Source: Polytrichum commune (taxonomy: Eukaryota; Streptophyta; Polytrichopsida; Polytrichales; Polytrichaceae). Taken from it: a DNA stretch of 64,000 nucleotides. A program made the position numbers and the translations under genes. Shown one piece after another: positions 25,049-36,800 of this stretch. Location: assembly GCA_950295325.1 (NCBI GenBank), contig OX485804.1, forward strand, positions 2,044,001 to 2,108,000, written 5' to 3'. The notes below the pieces were generated by a model. The model saw only the letters and a program-made list of their open reading frames with translations, was not told the origin of the DNA and did not search any database. Every line of letters begins with the position of its first letter. Position 1 is the first letter of the stretch.

Positions 25049-28000
25049 CTCATTGGTATGCAGGGTATCATAGCTATCTATGAATTCTTATATTGGTGTA
25101 GAGTCCACCCCTAAAAGGAGTAACATAGAGGGTGCTTAAACCAACACTTTAAGCAATTTAGCATATTTTAAAAGTTCATTTAGATTGGTGGTATGCATGA
25201 TTGGCTCAGCAAATTGGCTTAGACATAGTAGAAACAAACAAAAAAAAAGAAATTGCACATCATTTGAATATACTACAAATTTCTAAGGTCATTTATCCCT
25301 CTCTATCTTCCTATATTTGTCTTTAAACTCCTACTTTTTTCACTACAAATGGTTCCCACAAGTGTCTCGGCACTTGCCCAAAACGTTCCCATATTTCAAC
25401 AAAACCAACCCTGTTTGTATTTTAGATGTCTCCGTCGTCGTCAATAATTGCAAGCCTTGCTACATAGTATGGTTAAATTTTAGGTTCCCTTTGATAAGTG
25501 TGGCCACGAAATGCCCATATATCTTACTTCCCACCAATTCAACCGCATTGCAACATCCCTTGAGTTGTTGCTGATGGAGGTCCCGATAAAGTTACCGGAA
25601 CTAAGTTCTAGCTTAATCCTATGAACTTAAAAAGTGAGGGGTATTGCACATTTTAAGACGTGTCGCTAAAAATGTTTCCTTGAAGGGTCTTTTGAGAATT
25701 GTCACTAAAGAAAAGTTGTGAATTTGTAACTCAATGCCAACAATGATCACATAAAAATGGATAGAAATTAGAGAAATATGTTGAAATATGACTATATTCA
25801 TTATAAATGCAAATCTCAATGTTTTGATGAGAAAATTGATAGGATTTCTTGAAACCATAAATATCATATACTAATGGGAGCTCAAAAACATAAGAAGAAA
25901 GATGAAAAGACAATGCCCTCTACCCCTAGGCGAAAGGGACAAAATTAATTCGAATAAAAATGTTTGGCTAGAGTTGTGTTGCGATAAAAAGGTTAAAATA
26001 AAATAAAAGATGACTCTGATGTGGCCACTAGCGTGAACATGGTGTTGCTTCATCTTTGAGTTGGTCTAAATCTTTATATAATCCTGAATTGGGCACCATA
26101 AGAATTAGAGGGTCCTCTATGGCTCGTGTATGCCCATTTAAGGTGTTCACCTTTGAAAGGACAGAGAAATGTGAGGTTGAGAAGGTTGTGAGGAAAAAGG
26201 CAAAGAGAATGCGGATAGCCATAGCATTATTTAGATATTTGACAAGGTTGGGTGGAACTGAGAATATGTCATGAAAGGTGCTAGAATTATATTTTTTGGG
26301 GATAGGTGAATCATTGCACAATGCGATCAAGGTGCACCTATACGTCCGGATAGTTATACATGTAGTTTTTGTGGTAACTCTCAATTGAGATGCTAATGCA
26401 AATGGCTTAATATGGCAATAATAAATCACGCACAAAAAGGCAAGACATTGATTCTCCCTTCTTGGAGTTCATGGGGAATCTGTGGGTTCACAAAGGTGAG
26501 CTTAAGTTTCCATTGTTAGACCATGAGTGTTCCGAACGAATTGACGGTATGATTGATCAATTAAGTTGAACATGGTGGCCTTATTTTGCCCACTTGATGA
26601 TATATAATTGTGCCCCATTACACAACATATTAAGGCCTAAACATGCTTTGTCGAATTGGACATTTTTAGTGCACGATCACCTCATCTACACACTTTGATA
26701 ATTACATGCATGCGGTTGTATACAATTTGCAAACAACATGACAATTTTATATTATTTTACAGCGTAGATTTTTCACTCTCATACAAGGTCAAAAGGCCGG
26801 GGCTCACACTTCAGGACCCACTTACTTTAGGTAGACCTCATGTAGATTCAACTAGTGATGGCCCGCGCCGGACACTGGCTCGTCGACTATATCATTCAAC
26901 AAAAATATATTGAAATTTTAAATTATACGCTAATGATTGAATATGAATTCATGCATCTATTCTTGAGAATAAAGTTCTTATAAAGGCAATTATGCACTCC
27001 AATCTCGCTATTCTCAGCCGGTTTGCACTTCCTGACATGTTTGTGTAACTTAGAGACTTCTAAAGATATAAGTACAACTTATAACCTTCACATAATAAGT
27101 TGAAAGGTGCATCGTTTATGGTACATAGTGTCACTTACTATTCAAAATTACGCAAGGATGTAATTCCTTATTATAGATATTATGTTTTACCAAAAAAAGT
27201 TGAAGAGGTTATATGGACTTTACTTCATGTAAAATAACCTTCTCAGCCAAAAAAAAGTTACATTAAACACCATAAAGTTAAACTCAACAAAACAATTAAA
27301 TATGTTGGTTCTCAAGGACTTCTATGCTTCTCAATGAGTACTATAAACATATAGGTACCTACTCCATCTTCCCAAGTGTACCTTCGAGCTTAACTTTACA
27401 CACCTTGGATGAAGTGGGAGTGATAGACTTTTGCACCACCACCACCACTAAGTTGGATAATCACCCTGCTTGCCAATCATGGCCGTTAGAGTGTAACTCC
27501 CAATGTCTAGCCGAGTCCACGAGTAGTAACCGTTTTAAGACCCATCAACCTTAGCCTTCGTGCAGTTTAGGATTCCCTTCCAGTAATCCCAAGCTCTTCA
27601 GGCAAGCCTGGAGTCCCAGAATCCATGGGCACTGGTCTCGACTCTCGGAGATGCTAAGGTCAATGAAATTTTACAGTACAAGATCTATGGCCACTCAGAA
27701 ATACATTGGCTCAGATTGACAATCGACATTTTTAGGCATAACCTGTTGATATCCTAGCTAGTGTTCCCAAGTCCAATCGGTTACATGCTGACATCTTTCA
27801 GTTTTCCTTTAATAAATTGGGGTATCTTCTATAAATTTCTCTAAAACAATCGGTAATTTCCCTGAAGTCTTGAACTTCAACCGGTTATATTTCAACCTCA
27901 ACTGATTCTCCTCGTTATTGATTGAGATTCAAGATGCGGAAGGTCAGCCATGCCATGCAATGCATCCATTATCTGTCAGATGAGGCTAAGTGATGAGCGC

Positions 28001-28137
28001 ATCTGAGACAGGGAGGCCGAGGGGTTATATTACTTCTCCAGCCATGTTGTTATTGAATGCTTTTGGTATACATGTACAAGGGGCTTGGTGGTAGAAAACC
28101 TAGCTAGAGCTACTACATCACCAGTTTTCCTTTATAC
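25049..28137. other. Mostly unassigned, with old repeat segments
   Basis: No gene is recognised. The segment near 26229-26320, starting CATAGCATTATTTAGATATT, resembles 40341-40470 and the end of the MITE at 45888-46067. It is probably a related element whose other end I could not find. A 135-codon minus frame (26435-26028) lies over this repeat and is not conserved in the related copy. Confidence 0.45.
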
Positions 28138-28167
28138 TTTTTTTTTTTTTTTTTAAAAAAAAAAAAA
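28138..28167. repeat. T17-A13 palindromic homopolymer junction
   Basis: Seventeen T are followed directly by thirteen A, giving a 26-base perfect palindrome able to extrude as a cruciform. Confidence 0.9.
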
Positions 28168-28226
28168 CTTTTATACAAATACACACACTCTGGGGTCTGA
28201 GCGTTGAACGATGGCTGTGTAATCAA

Positions 28227-28727
28227 GGGCCACTTCACACACTAGCCAAGAGCCGTGACCATGAAATTGTGAGAGCCAAAAAGAAGTGTTCAAAGGCCGT
28301 CCCAACGTGCTTCCAAATCATGTAGTGTGGTCACGGGCCCTCAAGTGTAATGTGAAGTCACATGTGCCCGGGCCCTCAAACAAACGCTATTTCAATGAGT
28401 TTCTATCCATGCGGGGTCCTCACACACGATGAAATAGAATAAATCAACGCTTGCGAACTTTCCAGAGTGCCATGGTCTCCCGGTTTTGTGTTAGACCTAC
28501 CTCCAAGAGGTGGTTTTGAAAAGAGTCCAAATGACCATGAAACATGATCCATTTGGTGCCATGTAAAGGAATCCATGTAGACCTTACATCCATCTTGCAT
28601 TCACATACTCCATTGGTCCCTCAAGCGTAGTGTGAAGCGAACTTGGACTAGCTCCGCCTTTCCCACCAATGAGAGTGCTTGAAGTGTAATCATCATGGGC
28701 CCTCAGTCTCATGTGTGAAGTGGGCCC
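28227..28727. mobile_element. Harbinger-like non-autonomous element, copy 1
   Basis: Begins GGGCCACTTCACACACTAG and its inverted right end begins GGGCCCACTTCACACATGAG. The interior matches 30422-30897 in reverse complement. Shared interior blocks include GAATCCATGTAGAC and TCAAGCGTAGTGTGAAGCGA with their inverses. The flanks no longer show a clear 3-bp duplication. There is no transposase. Open frames inside are antisense shadows and not conserved as protein. Confidence 0.75.
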
Positions 28728-29628
28728 AAGTAGAATGGTATAAGGTAGAAATACCATAACCCGTGAAAATAAGGTGATTCGTATTGAAGATCCGGTTTGA
28801 CAATCATGAGACAATTTTCCAAGATAGACGAGAAGGATTCATGAAGAATGCAAGTTGTTTCATATTTTTCTGTCCTATATAAAAAAATGCTACAATTTTT
28901 CAAAGTGAGAAGTTGTCCAACCCCCTACTCGTTCACTAGATTCTCCCTACACCGAACACGGTAATCCGCATTTCCATACGGAACATCGCCTAAATCAGTT
29001 ACCTCATGAGTACTTGACTCCCCTTGACTACATTAAGTGTTCACGCATTGAAGTTGCCGCCGAGCCATGATCCGTTTTAGAAATGGCACTTCACCATTAT
29101 GAGGGCGGCCTAGTGCACGGCTAGAGGGTGGTTAACGGGTTATCGTATTTCTACCTTAATGCAGTTGCAGCTGCTGTTTCTTATATACTAGGCTGGTATC
29201 CATGTCCGAATATACAGATGCCACTCATAAAATGCTTTGTGGTACCAGCTACACCGGTCACTGAGCAGCTTCCTGTGCACACAAGTGAGATATATATATC
29301 CCAGTGCATGGGACTACTCTAGAGGATGCTGGAGAATTGGAAGGGAAGGCAGCACAAATGTCGGTTCCCTTCCCAGCATCACGGGTATCGATAATGTCCA
29401 TGGGCTTTAATTGCCTTCTAGGTTAGTGTCTCCAGAAGTTCAGCAGTTCAAGTGCCCACCCAGACTCCAGTACGTAAGGTATACGGAAAGAATGCAACAA
29501 CAACACTTATATAGCTTAACCTTTTTTTTTTTTATATAGAGCAATGTGTACAAAACTAGCTAGCCAGGGCAGCCCCGTACCCCACGACGCCCCGTTTTCC
29601 TTGCCTCTTAGTACCGTGCTTCAGTAGT
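28728..29628. other. Spacer between elements, no gene recognised
   Basis: GC is somewhat higher than the window average. The block at about 29400-29460 (GGGCTTTAATTGCCTTCTAG, then CTCCAGAAGTTCAGCAG) resembles 1142-1205 near the left end of the window. This is possibly an old short repeat. No ORF of note is present. Confidence 0.4.
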
Positions 29629-30076
29629 ACACCGTTTAGGCTATTCAGTGTCATATGCGTAACAGGGTCACTTACCCTACTTTGAGGCATTTACCAGGTT
29701 ACACTAACGATCAACAACTTCATTGTTAGTGTCACCTCATGACACTTGGTAGTCGACTACACACACTAATATAATGAGTGTGTTCAATATTGTTATGAGA
29801 CGTATTGCCTATGTTACACAATGGTCTACAAGTTGACTAAAGTGTACACAAATGACATATGACACTTGCCATTGGTAGTATGCTCGATAATATCTTTCCA
29901 TTGCATACTAAACCACAAAACTATCATCTTAAGCATTCCGATGTGCTACGCTAAATGTGAGTAACTTTTCACTGAGTTGACAAATGGTGTCGTATCGGCA
30001 AGTAGCGGACGCGACACTTTGAGACATGTAGGCATCTAGGTTAGTTCACACCGTTCGCAAAAACCCTAAACGGCGT
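29629..30076. mobile_element. Possible inverted-repeat element, ACRCCGTTTAGG ends
   Basis: The left end ACACCGTTTAGG is mirrored by CCTAAACGGCGT at the right end. The direct repeat AGTAGT flanks both sides (29623-29628 and 30077-30082), which would be a 6-bp target duplication. Because the repeat itself is AGT-rich the exact boundary is ambiguous by a few bases. It is 448 bp and non-coding. It lies between two opposed Harbinger-like copies. Confidence 0.5.
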
Positions 30077-30317
30077 AGTAGTACCCTGGCTGTTGCAGGC
30101 CGAACAGGGAGCTTCGAATTCCGTGATGGATATCCATACTTTTCTAAAGATGTAGGCAGGATGAGCCGGGAGTGTAGATAGAGGCCGAATATTTCGTGTC
30201 CGTTAGTCCTGGCACACACACATACAGCACTTGTGGCCTGATCATATTCAAGCATCATATTGTTCTGTCGCAACCTCCTGCACGAGCTTCTTTCCTTGCA
30301 ACTGGAACGGTGAGAAG

Positions 30318-30338
30318 TTTTATATATATATATATATA
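30318..30338. repeat. (TA)n microsatellite
   Basis: A pure TA dinucleotide run of about ten units. Confidence 0.9.
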
Positions 30339-30421
30339 GGGGAGCAGTGAGCGACTCCACGTTGATAAGCAAGCTGCGTGACAGGGAATGATTAGTAAGG
30401 ATAATAAATTGTTCCCACTTA

Positions 30422-30897
30422 GGGCCACTTCACACACGAGACCGAGAGCCTGTGACCGTTCCACTTCAAGCACTCTCATTGGTGGAAACGGTGGAGCCGG
30501 TCCAAGTTCGCTTCACACTACGCTTGAGGGACCAACGGAGTATGTGAATGCAAGATGGATGTGAAGTCTACATGGATTCTTACATGGCATCGAATGGATC
30601 ATGTTTCATGGTCACTTGGATTATGTTCAAAAACCACCTCTTGGACGTTGGCCTAACACATAACCGGGAGATCATGGCACTCCGAACATTCACAACCGTC
30701 GATTTATTCTATTTTATCATGTGTGAGGACCCGCATGAATACACATTCATTGAAATAGCATTTGGTTGAGGACCCGGTCACATATGACTTCACACTACAC
30801 GTCGGGTCCGTGACTACACTACATGATTTTTCGACACTTTCTTTTGGGCTCTCGCAATTTCATGGTCACGGCTCTTGGCTCGTGTGTGAAGTGACCC
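30422..30897. mobile_element. Harbinger-like non-autonomous element, copy 2
   Basis: Direct TTA trinucleotides (30419-30421 and 30898-30900) flank inverted ends. The left is GGGCCACTTCACACACGAG and the right, read inverted, is GGGTCACTTCACACACGAG. A 3-bp TTA duplication and a GGG start are hallmarks of PIF/Harbinger and Tourist MITEs. Length is 476 bp and no transposase is encoded. Copy 1 (28227-28727) is the same element in opposite orientation. Confidence 0.85.
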
Positions 30898-30900
30898 TTA

Positions 30901-32611
30901 GACTCCTTCCAGCTTCTCTGTGCAAGAAAAAGTCCCCTAGCTAGTAGCTGTCCTTCGCCACCTAAGGTATATATGTGGGCTTTTATGTGCTCACTCGTCC
31001 AATTGGGCGCCTGTGTTTCAGTTTAGCCCGTATCATTCACTCAGTTGTAGGGCATCACGTTGTGGGGCCGGGAGTTTTCCAAGCACAATGTCCCATTTAT
31101 TTTGGGCTTCCCTAACAAAATACAATATGAGTGTTGTTTACTTCATGACACTAAATTCATAATAATATCTAACTTTGAGTTCGACATACATAGAAGTTAT
31201 CAGCAACTTAACTTATCTAATTCTTAACATAGGAGATCCCTACTAGTGTTGGACGTTGCATGGTAGCCGATACTTGTTGCACATGTCAAAGCCCAAACAT
31301 CATGGCCTACATTTTTGCTGAGACTATTGGGTTACAATTCCGGAACCATGCCATCATGACATTTTGTTGGAGTAGTAGAGAGGGATTGTGTAGTGGTATG
31401 TCAAGAACGGACGATCAAAACACACATGTTCAATGATGGGATTGGATTATACGTTCACAAAATGAACACCATTTTGAGTTCATTGTGAGCATGATTGGTC
31501 CATGTGATCACTAATAAGGGAAAGAGAATCTTCACTTTGACCATTTATAACTTTGAACTTTGAAGTTGAACTTAAAATAAAATAAATCTCTGTGCTTTAG
31601 GATTGAAATTTAAATCATATGAACCAAGATAGTGCCAAATATTGGTTTCTACAAATCACTCACGGTCTTTCATTTTGCTAAAAACCCTTGAACCACAAGC
31701 TTTCCTACTTTCTCAAACTAGGAAGAAAATCGTTTTCCACGTCATTTGTTCATTCAATGTTCACAAAATTTGTAGGTGTTGTTCTTGTGTCGTATAATTT
31801 TATCCATATTACGACTCATTAGTGTTTAACATACGAAGCTCGTGCTTCTCCCGATCAACTCTCGTGCATGAAGTAGGTCGTACTCACTCAACGAGGTCAA
31901 TTATGATGTAGATGGAAATAACACCCATTCATAAACACGTCATTTTAGGCTACACATCAATCACCTAACATGGTATAAGTAACATAGGCCTTATATTACC
32001 CATGGTTGACATTACCTCATACCACTCACCTTCTCAATGACCCAACCCAACTATTATGCTAGATTATTTTATGCACGTGCCTAAGTCGACGATAGGCATA
32101 GCCACCTTACACTTCCATACAATAACTTTTGGATCTACTTAGTGAAGGCCATGGAAAGTAACGCATTATGTTAGCCATAATGGTTGCAAGGTGGGCACCG
32201 TGCATACATATATAAGAAGGAAATGACGCTTGAGATACCCCGGCCAAATAAAAAACCTTAACAAATTCCTGCATGGACGAACTCGTAGTAAGAGTACAAC
32301 ACCCATGTGGTGACGCTTCATGTTCATTTTGAGAACGAGGCTACATGGAAGGAGAGCAAAGGGAAAGGACCCAAGTGGCCATAATGGGTATCAATACCTT
32401 CTAAGTTTCCAACTCTTGAAGGTGCGACTCATGAGTGGAGAAAGGACGGAGCTCATAAATGGAGGAACATCCGTCCACTCAGTCCAAGGCCCATGTGTTT
32501 GTCTCTATAGCCTCTCTCCTCCAAAAACAACTCGGATGATGGGGGGAGTATCTTGCTTCAAATCCATTGGCATGATGAGGAGGCCCGGCCCCAACCCCCT
32601 CTCCTTTAGTT
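30901..32611. other. Unassigned stretch
   Basis: No gene or element ends are recognised. The open frame that begins at 32320 runs into the 29-bp minisatellite downstream and is not a credible protein. Confidence 0.45.
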
Positions 32612-32717
32612 ATCATCCATCCGCATCCAATTATTACATCTACATCCATCTGCATCCAATTATTACATCTACATCCATCCACATCCATTTATTACATCTA
32701 CATCCATTCTCGTCCAT
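32612..32717. repeat. 29-bp minisatellite, about 3.6 units
   Basis: Units begin at 32631, 32660 and 32689 with a partial unit before them. The core is TTATTACATCTACATCCATC followed by a variable nine bases. The unit is not a multiple of three, so the ORF that crosses it reads a changing frame. A C10 run follows at 32745-32754. Confidence 0.9.
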
Positions 32718-32754
32718 CCGATTTGGAATTTTCTATGGTCATCACCCCCCCCCC

Positions 32755-34468
32755 TTTGCTCTTGTGTTCGCAACAAACCACGGTGAGTTTTCCCACGGCC
32801 ACCTTTTTGGTGATTGATGGTGGTCGTTTCCATTCTCTAGTTCTATTTTGGGGTGATAAGGAGGGACAATGTGCATTGATGCCAATCTCAACCAAAATTT
32901 ACCTGTGCAATTATACATACAAGTTGTAGTTGGAAGTGGTTGCAAAGATTTCATATGGTTGTGGTTTACTTTCTTTGGCTTTAATTTTTGTAGTTATTAA
33001 ATGACATCATAAGGTAATTTCAAGGCCAAAGCATGGGAGAAGATTAGTAGGAAGCAATTATACGTAGACAACATTTGCATTAGCCATGAATTGGTTGTCT
33101 CTGCTTCACAGATTGCACCCATAGGAGAGTTGCTCATTGACTTCAAATCCACTCTTCAACTACAAAAGTGGTTATGTGTAAATGATTCTTTATTTTTTTT
33201 GTAGTCGTGGTTGAAGGTGGGCCCAATCCCTAAGTCAACCAACGTAATAGTTGTACCTCCACATGGTGAAGGAAATTTCTTGGGGAAAAAAAACCAAGCT
33301 AATATGTTAGTTCAAGTGCTCTTTGGCATGCAAATATTGTTCGAATGTGGGAGCCACGAGGAGTTTCTCAATTATGGAATGCATTGATTTCGATGTATTG
33401 AAGGGTCCCCTATGAAAACTTGATTCGTTAGCACTAGTATCCCTTTCCCATGCCAAAAAGATTTTGCAAAATCTAAGATTTTTTTTTCGAATGAAAATAA
33501 AATGAAGGATTCACATCATGACATAAGTGTATTCTTTAAGTACATGATCAAAAGAAGATTTGGAACTGCACATGTGCAGAGAAGAAGTCCAAATGAAGAA
33601 AGTTATTTTCTTAATGTAGAAGCACTCAATTCCATCATGAACCCAATTCTAACACCTATTATTTATCCTTTTATGAAAGGAAACCATCCCTTTAATAGTT
33701 AGATACCTCCTACAATTGGATTAGTCATTCTAGAATTTGTGATGTGTGAAAAGAGACATCATTGCTTGCCACTACATTGCATATAATCTAAATCTAGGTA
33801 ATTTGGTGTGGATTTCAATATTTTCATAATGCAGTTTGCTATTGTTTAGTTTAAGTGGTTGTGGCCCTGACTATGATGTGCTAGGTCTCTATCATATCAT
33901 ATGGGCTAGTGCAAAGTGGGTGGTGGAATTATGATCACCAATTTAACTTAGATTATTGTGTTCAAGGTCACCCAACCCATGGTCACCCAATATGAAAAAT
34001 TTCATAATAAAAATAATAGCAACACATATCAATTTTTAGACATCATGAAATACTTTGAGCAATCGCATGCATATGTCAAATACTATTACAACTACAAGAT
34101 TGCACAATGTAAAGTGATGGGATTAAGTACAAGTGATTTTTGTTAGGGGAATCACTTTGTACAAGACTTGGGTTACATGACCAATTGTGAAGGGCATGCA
34201 ATTGCACCATCACCCCTAACTATGTGTGCTCCCAACTGCAAAATGTGGCAAAACCCCATCCCAACTTGCACCTATCAAACTACAAAGAGTCAACTGAGGT
34301 TTGTGACTTTAAATTAATTTTTGTGGGAACAAATTTGCTCTAATTTACGTGTTCTTTGTACCAATCACACATAATCCCCCTTCAAATAAAAGACTATATA
34401 AGTTTTCCATGCTAGTTAAGGACATGTAATACTCCAAATGCCTTTCACATGCACTTCTACATTATATG
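32755..34468. other. Unassigned AT-rich stretch
   Basis: No protein family, RNA gene or repeat boundary is recognised. The longest frames are 60-70 codons, as expected by chance. Confidence 0.4.
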
Positions 34469-35200
34469 TAAATTGACTTTTTAAACTAAGTCAATCAACA
34501 AAACAACAAATTCTAGGAAGCCATATTTGAAAGAGTATTGATCTTTTTGCCAAACTATAAATTGGGTCAGATGTGAAGCCAAATTGGCAATTATTTTTTC
34601 ACAAAATTTAGCTTGAGCATCATAGCAATGATAGGGAAATTGAATTTCAAAAAACCTTAGGTCTATTGACTCAGTTTTGTAATTTTTTCAACACTCACCT
34701 TCAACTGCAAGAACAAGTTTATAGAGGCACCTAGGGTTCTTCCTCTAGCTTCTTGTTAGTAGTGTGGTCCTTTATAGCATTTTCTCCTACAGTTGTGAAG
34801 GTCTTCTTTGCCCATGAGAGCATTACCAAAGGAGATGAGGTTGAATGCTATAGCCTTGTTGCAGCATGGATGTAGCACATGTGAAGTGTCAAAATTGTTG
34901 GGTAGTTCTCAATCTACATGCTCTTGGATTCGTAGAGAGTGTGTTCCTCATGTGGAACCTTCAAGAGGACGGTGCCCCAAGAAGCATCAACCCTACTCAA
35001 CGACAAGGGTGTGTAAGAGCCATCACAGTTGATGGAGTAGATAAGTGTTGTAGACGTGAGGGATGCTTTGAGTGAGCACTTGAATGTGGTAGTTAGCACC
35101 AACACAGTGAGGTGTGCACTTCATGAAGCAAGTCTTGGGCCATTAGAGAAGTAGAAGAAGTCGTTGCTCATGGCTAGGAATGTGCATTGCAAGTTGGAAT

Positions 35201-35915
35201 CTCGGGGGGTGCATTGTACTAAACATGTACGAGTATACGTGAGTGCACAGGAGGGGTATTGATTTGGACCTTGCCATATTACGTATACATATGGTATACA
35301 TGTTATAATTTATAGTTACGTACATATATGGAAGGCCTTTAAAAAGTATACAATAATTGTACTTGTATGGTATTGTTACTATACTACATATCATAAGTTT
35401 TCATATTGGATGCGGAGGAAGTTTTGTAATCGTTGGGTGGAGTATAAGGATCCAATGACTTGATGGACCGTCCATCAAACGTGGAGATTGGTTTATGTTG
35501 GTATCAAAAAGGGGCTAACAACAAGTGGACATATGATCTTACTGATCATTTGATGGTAGACTTAGAGACAATAATTGCATTGGCTACAATGACATATATT
35601 GGTGAATCAAATGTTTATGAGTTACATCCGGGAGATGGAAATTTTTTCAACGACTTTGCTTATGAAAGCTAGGATATTTTGCTATACATATTATAGGGGT
35701 TGATTATTGTTCAAAAGTATATTTGTATACTTATGTTAATGACTATATATGAATGAATGTTTTTTTGTGTATACATATTGTCACTTGTATATTTATTGTT
35801 GCAATTGTATGTGTATTACTTCATTTCACAAAAAATAACTTGTATATAGGGGGTTTTTAGAGTATGCAGTGAACGCACGTGATTCTAGGTTTTAATGAAA
35901 GGTGCACCCCCCGAG
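35201..35915 (+). mobile_element. Nested DNA element, CTCGGGGGG family, 8-bp TSD
   Basis: Perfect 13-bp inverted ends, CTCGGGGGGTGCA and TGCACCCCCCGAG, are flanked by GTTGGAAT at 35193-35200 and 35916-35923. Tc1-like copy 1 has a single TTGGAATTTGCTCAA at the same place, which is the empty site and proves the insertion. An 8-bp duplication suits hAT, P, Merlin or Zisupton-type enzymes, but the C/G-run terminus is unusual. The element at 44552-44894 has matching ends and TSD length. It carries one 70-codon open frame and no transposase. Confidence 0.92.
35460..35672 (+). CDS. Unrecognised 70-codon ORF inside nested element
   Basis: The frame has a balanced composition unlike the low-complexity frames around it: MMDRPSNVEIGLCWYQKGAN, then NKWTYDLTDHL and an acidic tail LHPGDGNFFNDFAYES. 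It is open upstream of the ATG for only a short distance. No transposase motif is present. It might be a captured host exon or the last piece of the element's own gene. Chance is also possible, because a frame of this length is not rare. Confidence 0.3.
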   Translation: MMDRPSNVEIGLCWYQKGANNKWTYDLTDHLMVDLETIIALATMTYIGESNVYELHPGDGNFFNDFAYES

Positions 35916-36749
35916 GTTGGAATTTGCTCAAGGTCATCAAGATTGGACTATCCATGTTTGGTATAGGGTGAGTTTTAGTGATGAGGATAAGATAATTGAT
36001 TTAAGTTTGATGGTTGCGCTTGGTGTTGGGTGAGGGATGGAGAATCTTTATCACAAGCTCATCATGTGAGTCAAACAGTTAAACATGGAGGTGGTGCAAT
36101 TTTGTGTGGGGTTGTATGACTTCCCATGGCATGGCTTACATGTGCAAAATAGAGGGTAAGATGACACAAACTTTGTATATCAACATATTTCAAGATGGGG
36201 TCATTAAGACAATTGACTGGTACCATTTCAACCCCTCTCATGTCATATTTTAACATGACAATGTTTTGAAACATATTGTAAAACTAGTCAAGTAGTGGTT
36301 ATCAATGCAAATTTTTTGATGTACTTACTTGGCCTCCTCAATCACTTGACCTAAATCCAATTAAGCATGTGTGGGCACTTTTGACATGGAAAACATATGA
36401 GTATCCAACACCAACTAAAGGAATGCTTCAATTGTGGGAGTGTGGAAAAGCTTCATCCGTTCCATCATTCATGAGCAATATCAAAAAAATTATCATAGCA
36501 TGCCCAATTGTATCCATGTTGTTTTAGCTTCTAAATGAGGGTGGACAAATTATTGATATATAGGTAGATGTAGGTTACAAATATGAGTCAATGTAAATAG
36601 TTCCTCTTCAAATCAATGTTTCTTCATGTGTAGTTTTGCAATAGATATGAAAATTTGGAAATGATGTACTAGACTATGACTATTAACTTATATAAGTGAA
36701 AGTTTATATGCTCTTTGTTTTATTTGCATGGCATTGTGTGTGAAAGCCT

Positions 36750-36800
36750 CCTAAGACCAAAGATAGTGCTTGGATGGGTGACTCTCCACTAACTGTCATC
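36750..36800 (+). repeat. 5S rRNA-like fragment (tentative)
   Basis: The segment around GTGCTTGGATGGGTGACTCT resembles the internal control region of eukaryotic 5S rRNA, where a run close to GATGGGTGACC is conserved. Only about 15 bases match and the rest of 5S is not visible. It begins just where Tc1-like copy 2 loses its right end. It could be a SINE3-type head or coincidence. Confidence 0.25.

Larger units (their letters stand above)
34790..36530 (+). pseudogene. Tc1/mariner-like transposase, interrupted
   Basis: The N-terminal part reads MPMRALPKEMRLNAIALLQH, then STCEVSKLLGSSQSTCSW, a helix-turn-helix of the paired-type used by Tc1 transposases to bind their ends. The frame is broken, and the nested element splits the gene at 35201-35915. 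Downstream, FSDEDK holds the first catalytic Asp and DLNPIKHVW stands where copy 1 has DLNPIEHVW. The third catalytic acid is therefore replaced by Lys. The gene is dead by insertion, frameshift and active-site change. Confidence 0.82.
34471..36745 (+). mobile_element. Tc1/mariner-like transposon, copy 2, with nested insertion
   Basis: Aligns from end to end with the inverse of 19685-21268. The left end follows a TA (34469-34470) and reads AATTGACTTTTTAAACTAAG, matching the copy 1 terminus. The right terminal repeat is lost where similarity stops near 36745. Removing the nested 715-bp element and one copy of its 8-bp duplication leaves about 1.55 kb, close to the 1,584 bp of copy 1. Confidence 0.85.

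Noticed and set aside
26028-26435. 135-codon minus-strand open frame
   Set aside because: Lies on a dispersed repeat whose relative at 40341-40470 does not keep the frame.
28403-28814. Overlapping minus-strand open frames of 65-76 codons
   Set aside because: They lie inside a non-autonomous Harbinger-like element and are not conserved in its second copy.
32320-32817. 165-codon plus-strand open frame, the longest in the window
   Set aside because: It runs through a 29-bp minisatellite in changing frame and a C-run, has repetitive His/Ile/Ser content and no domain.
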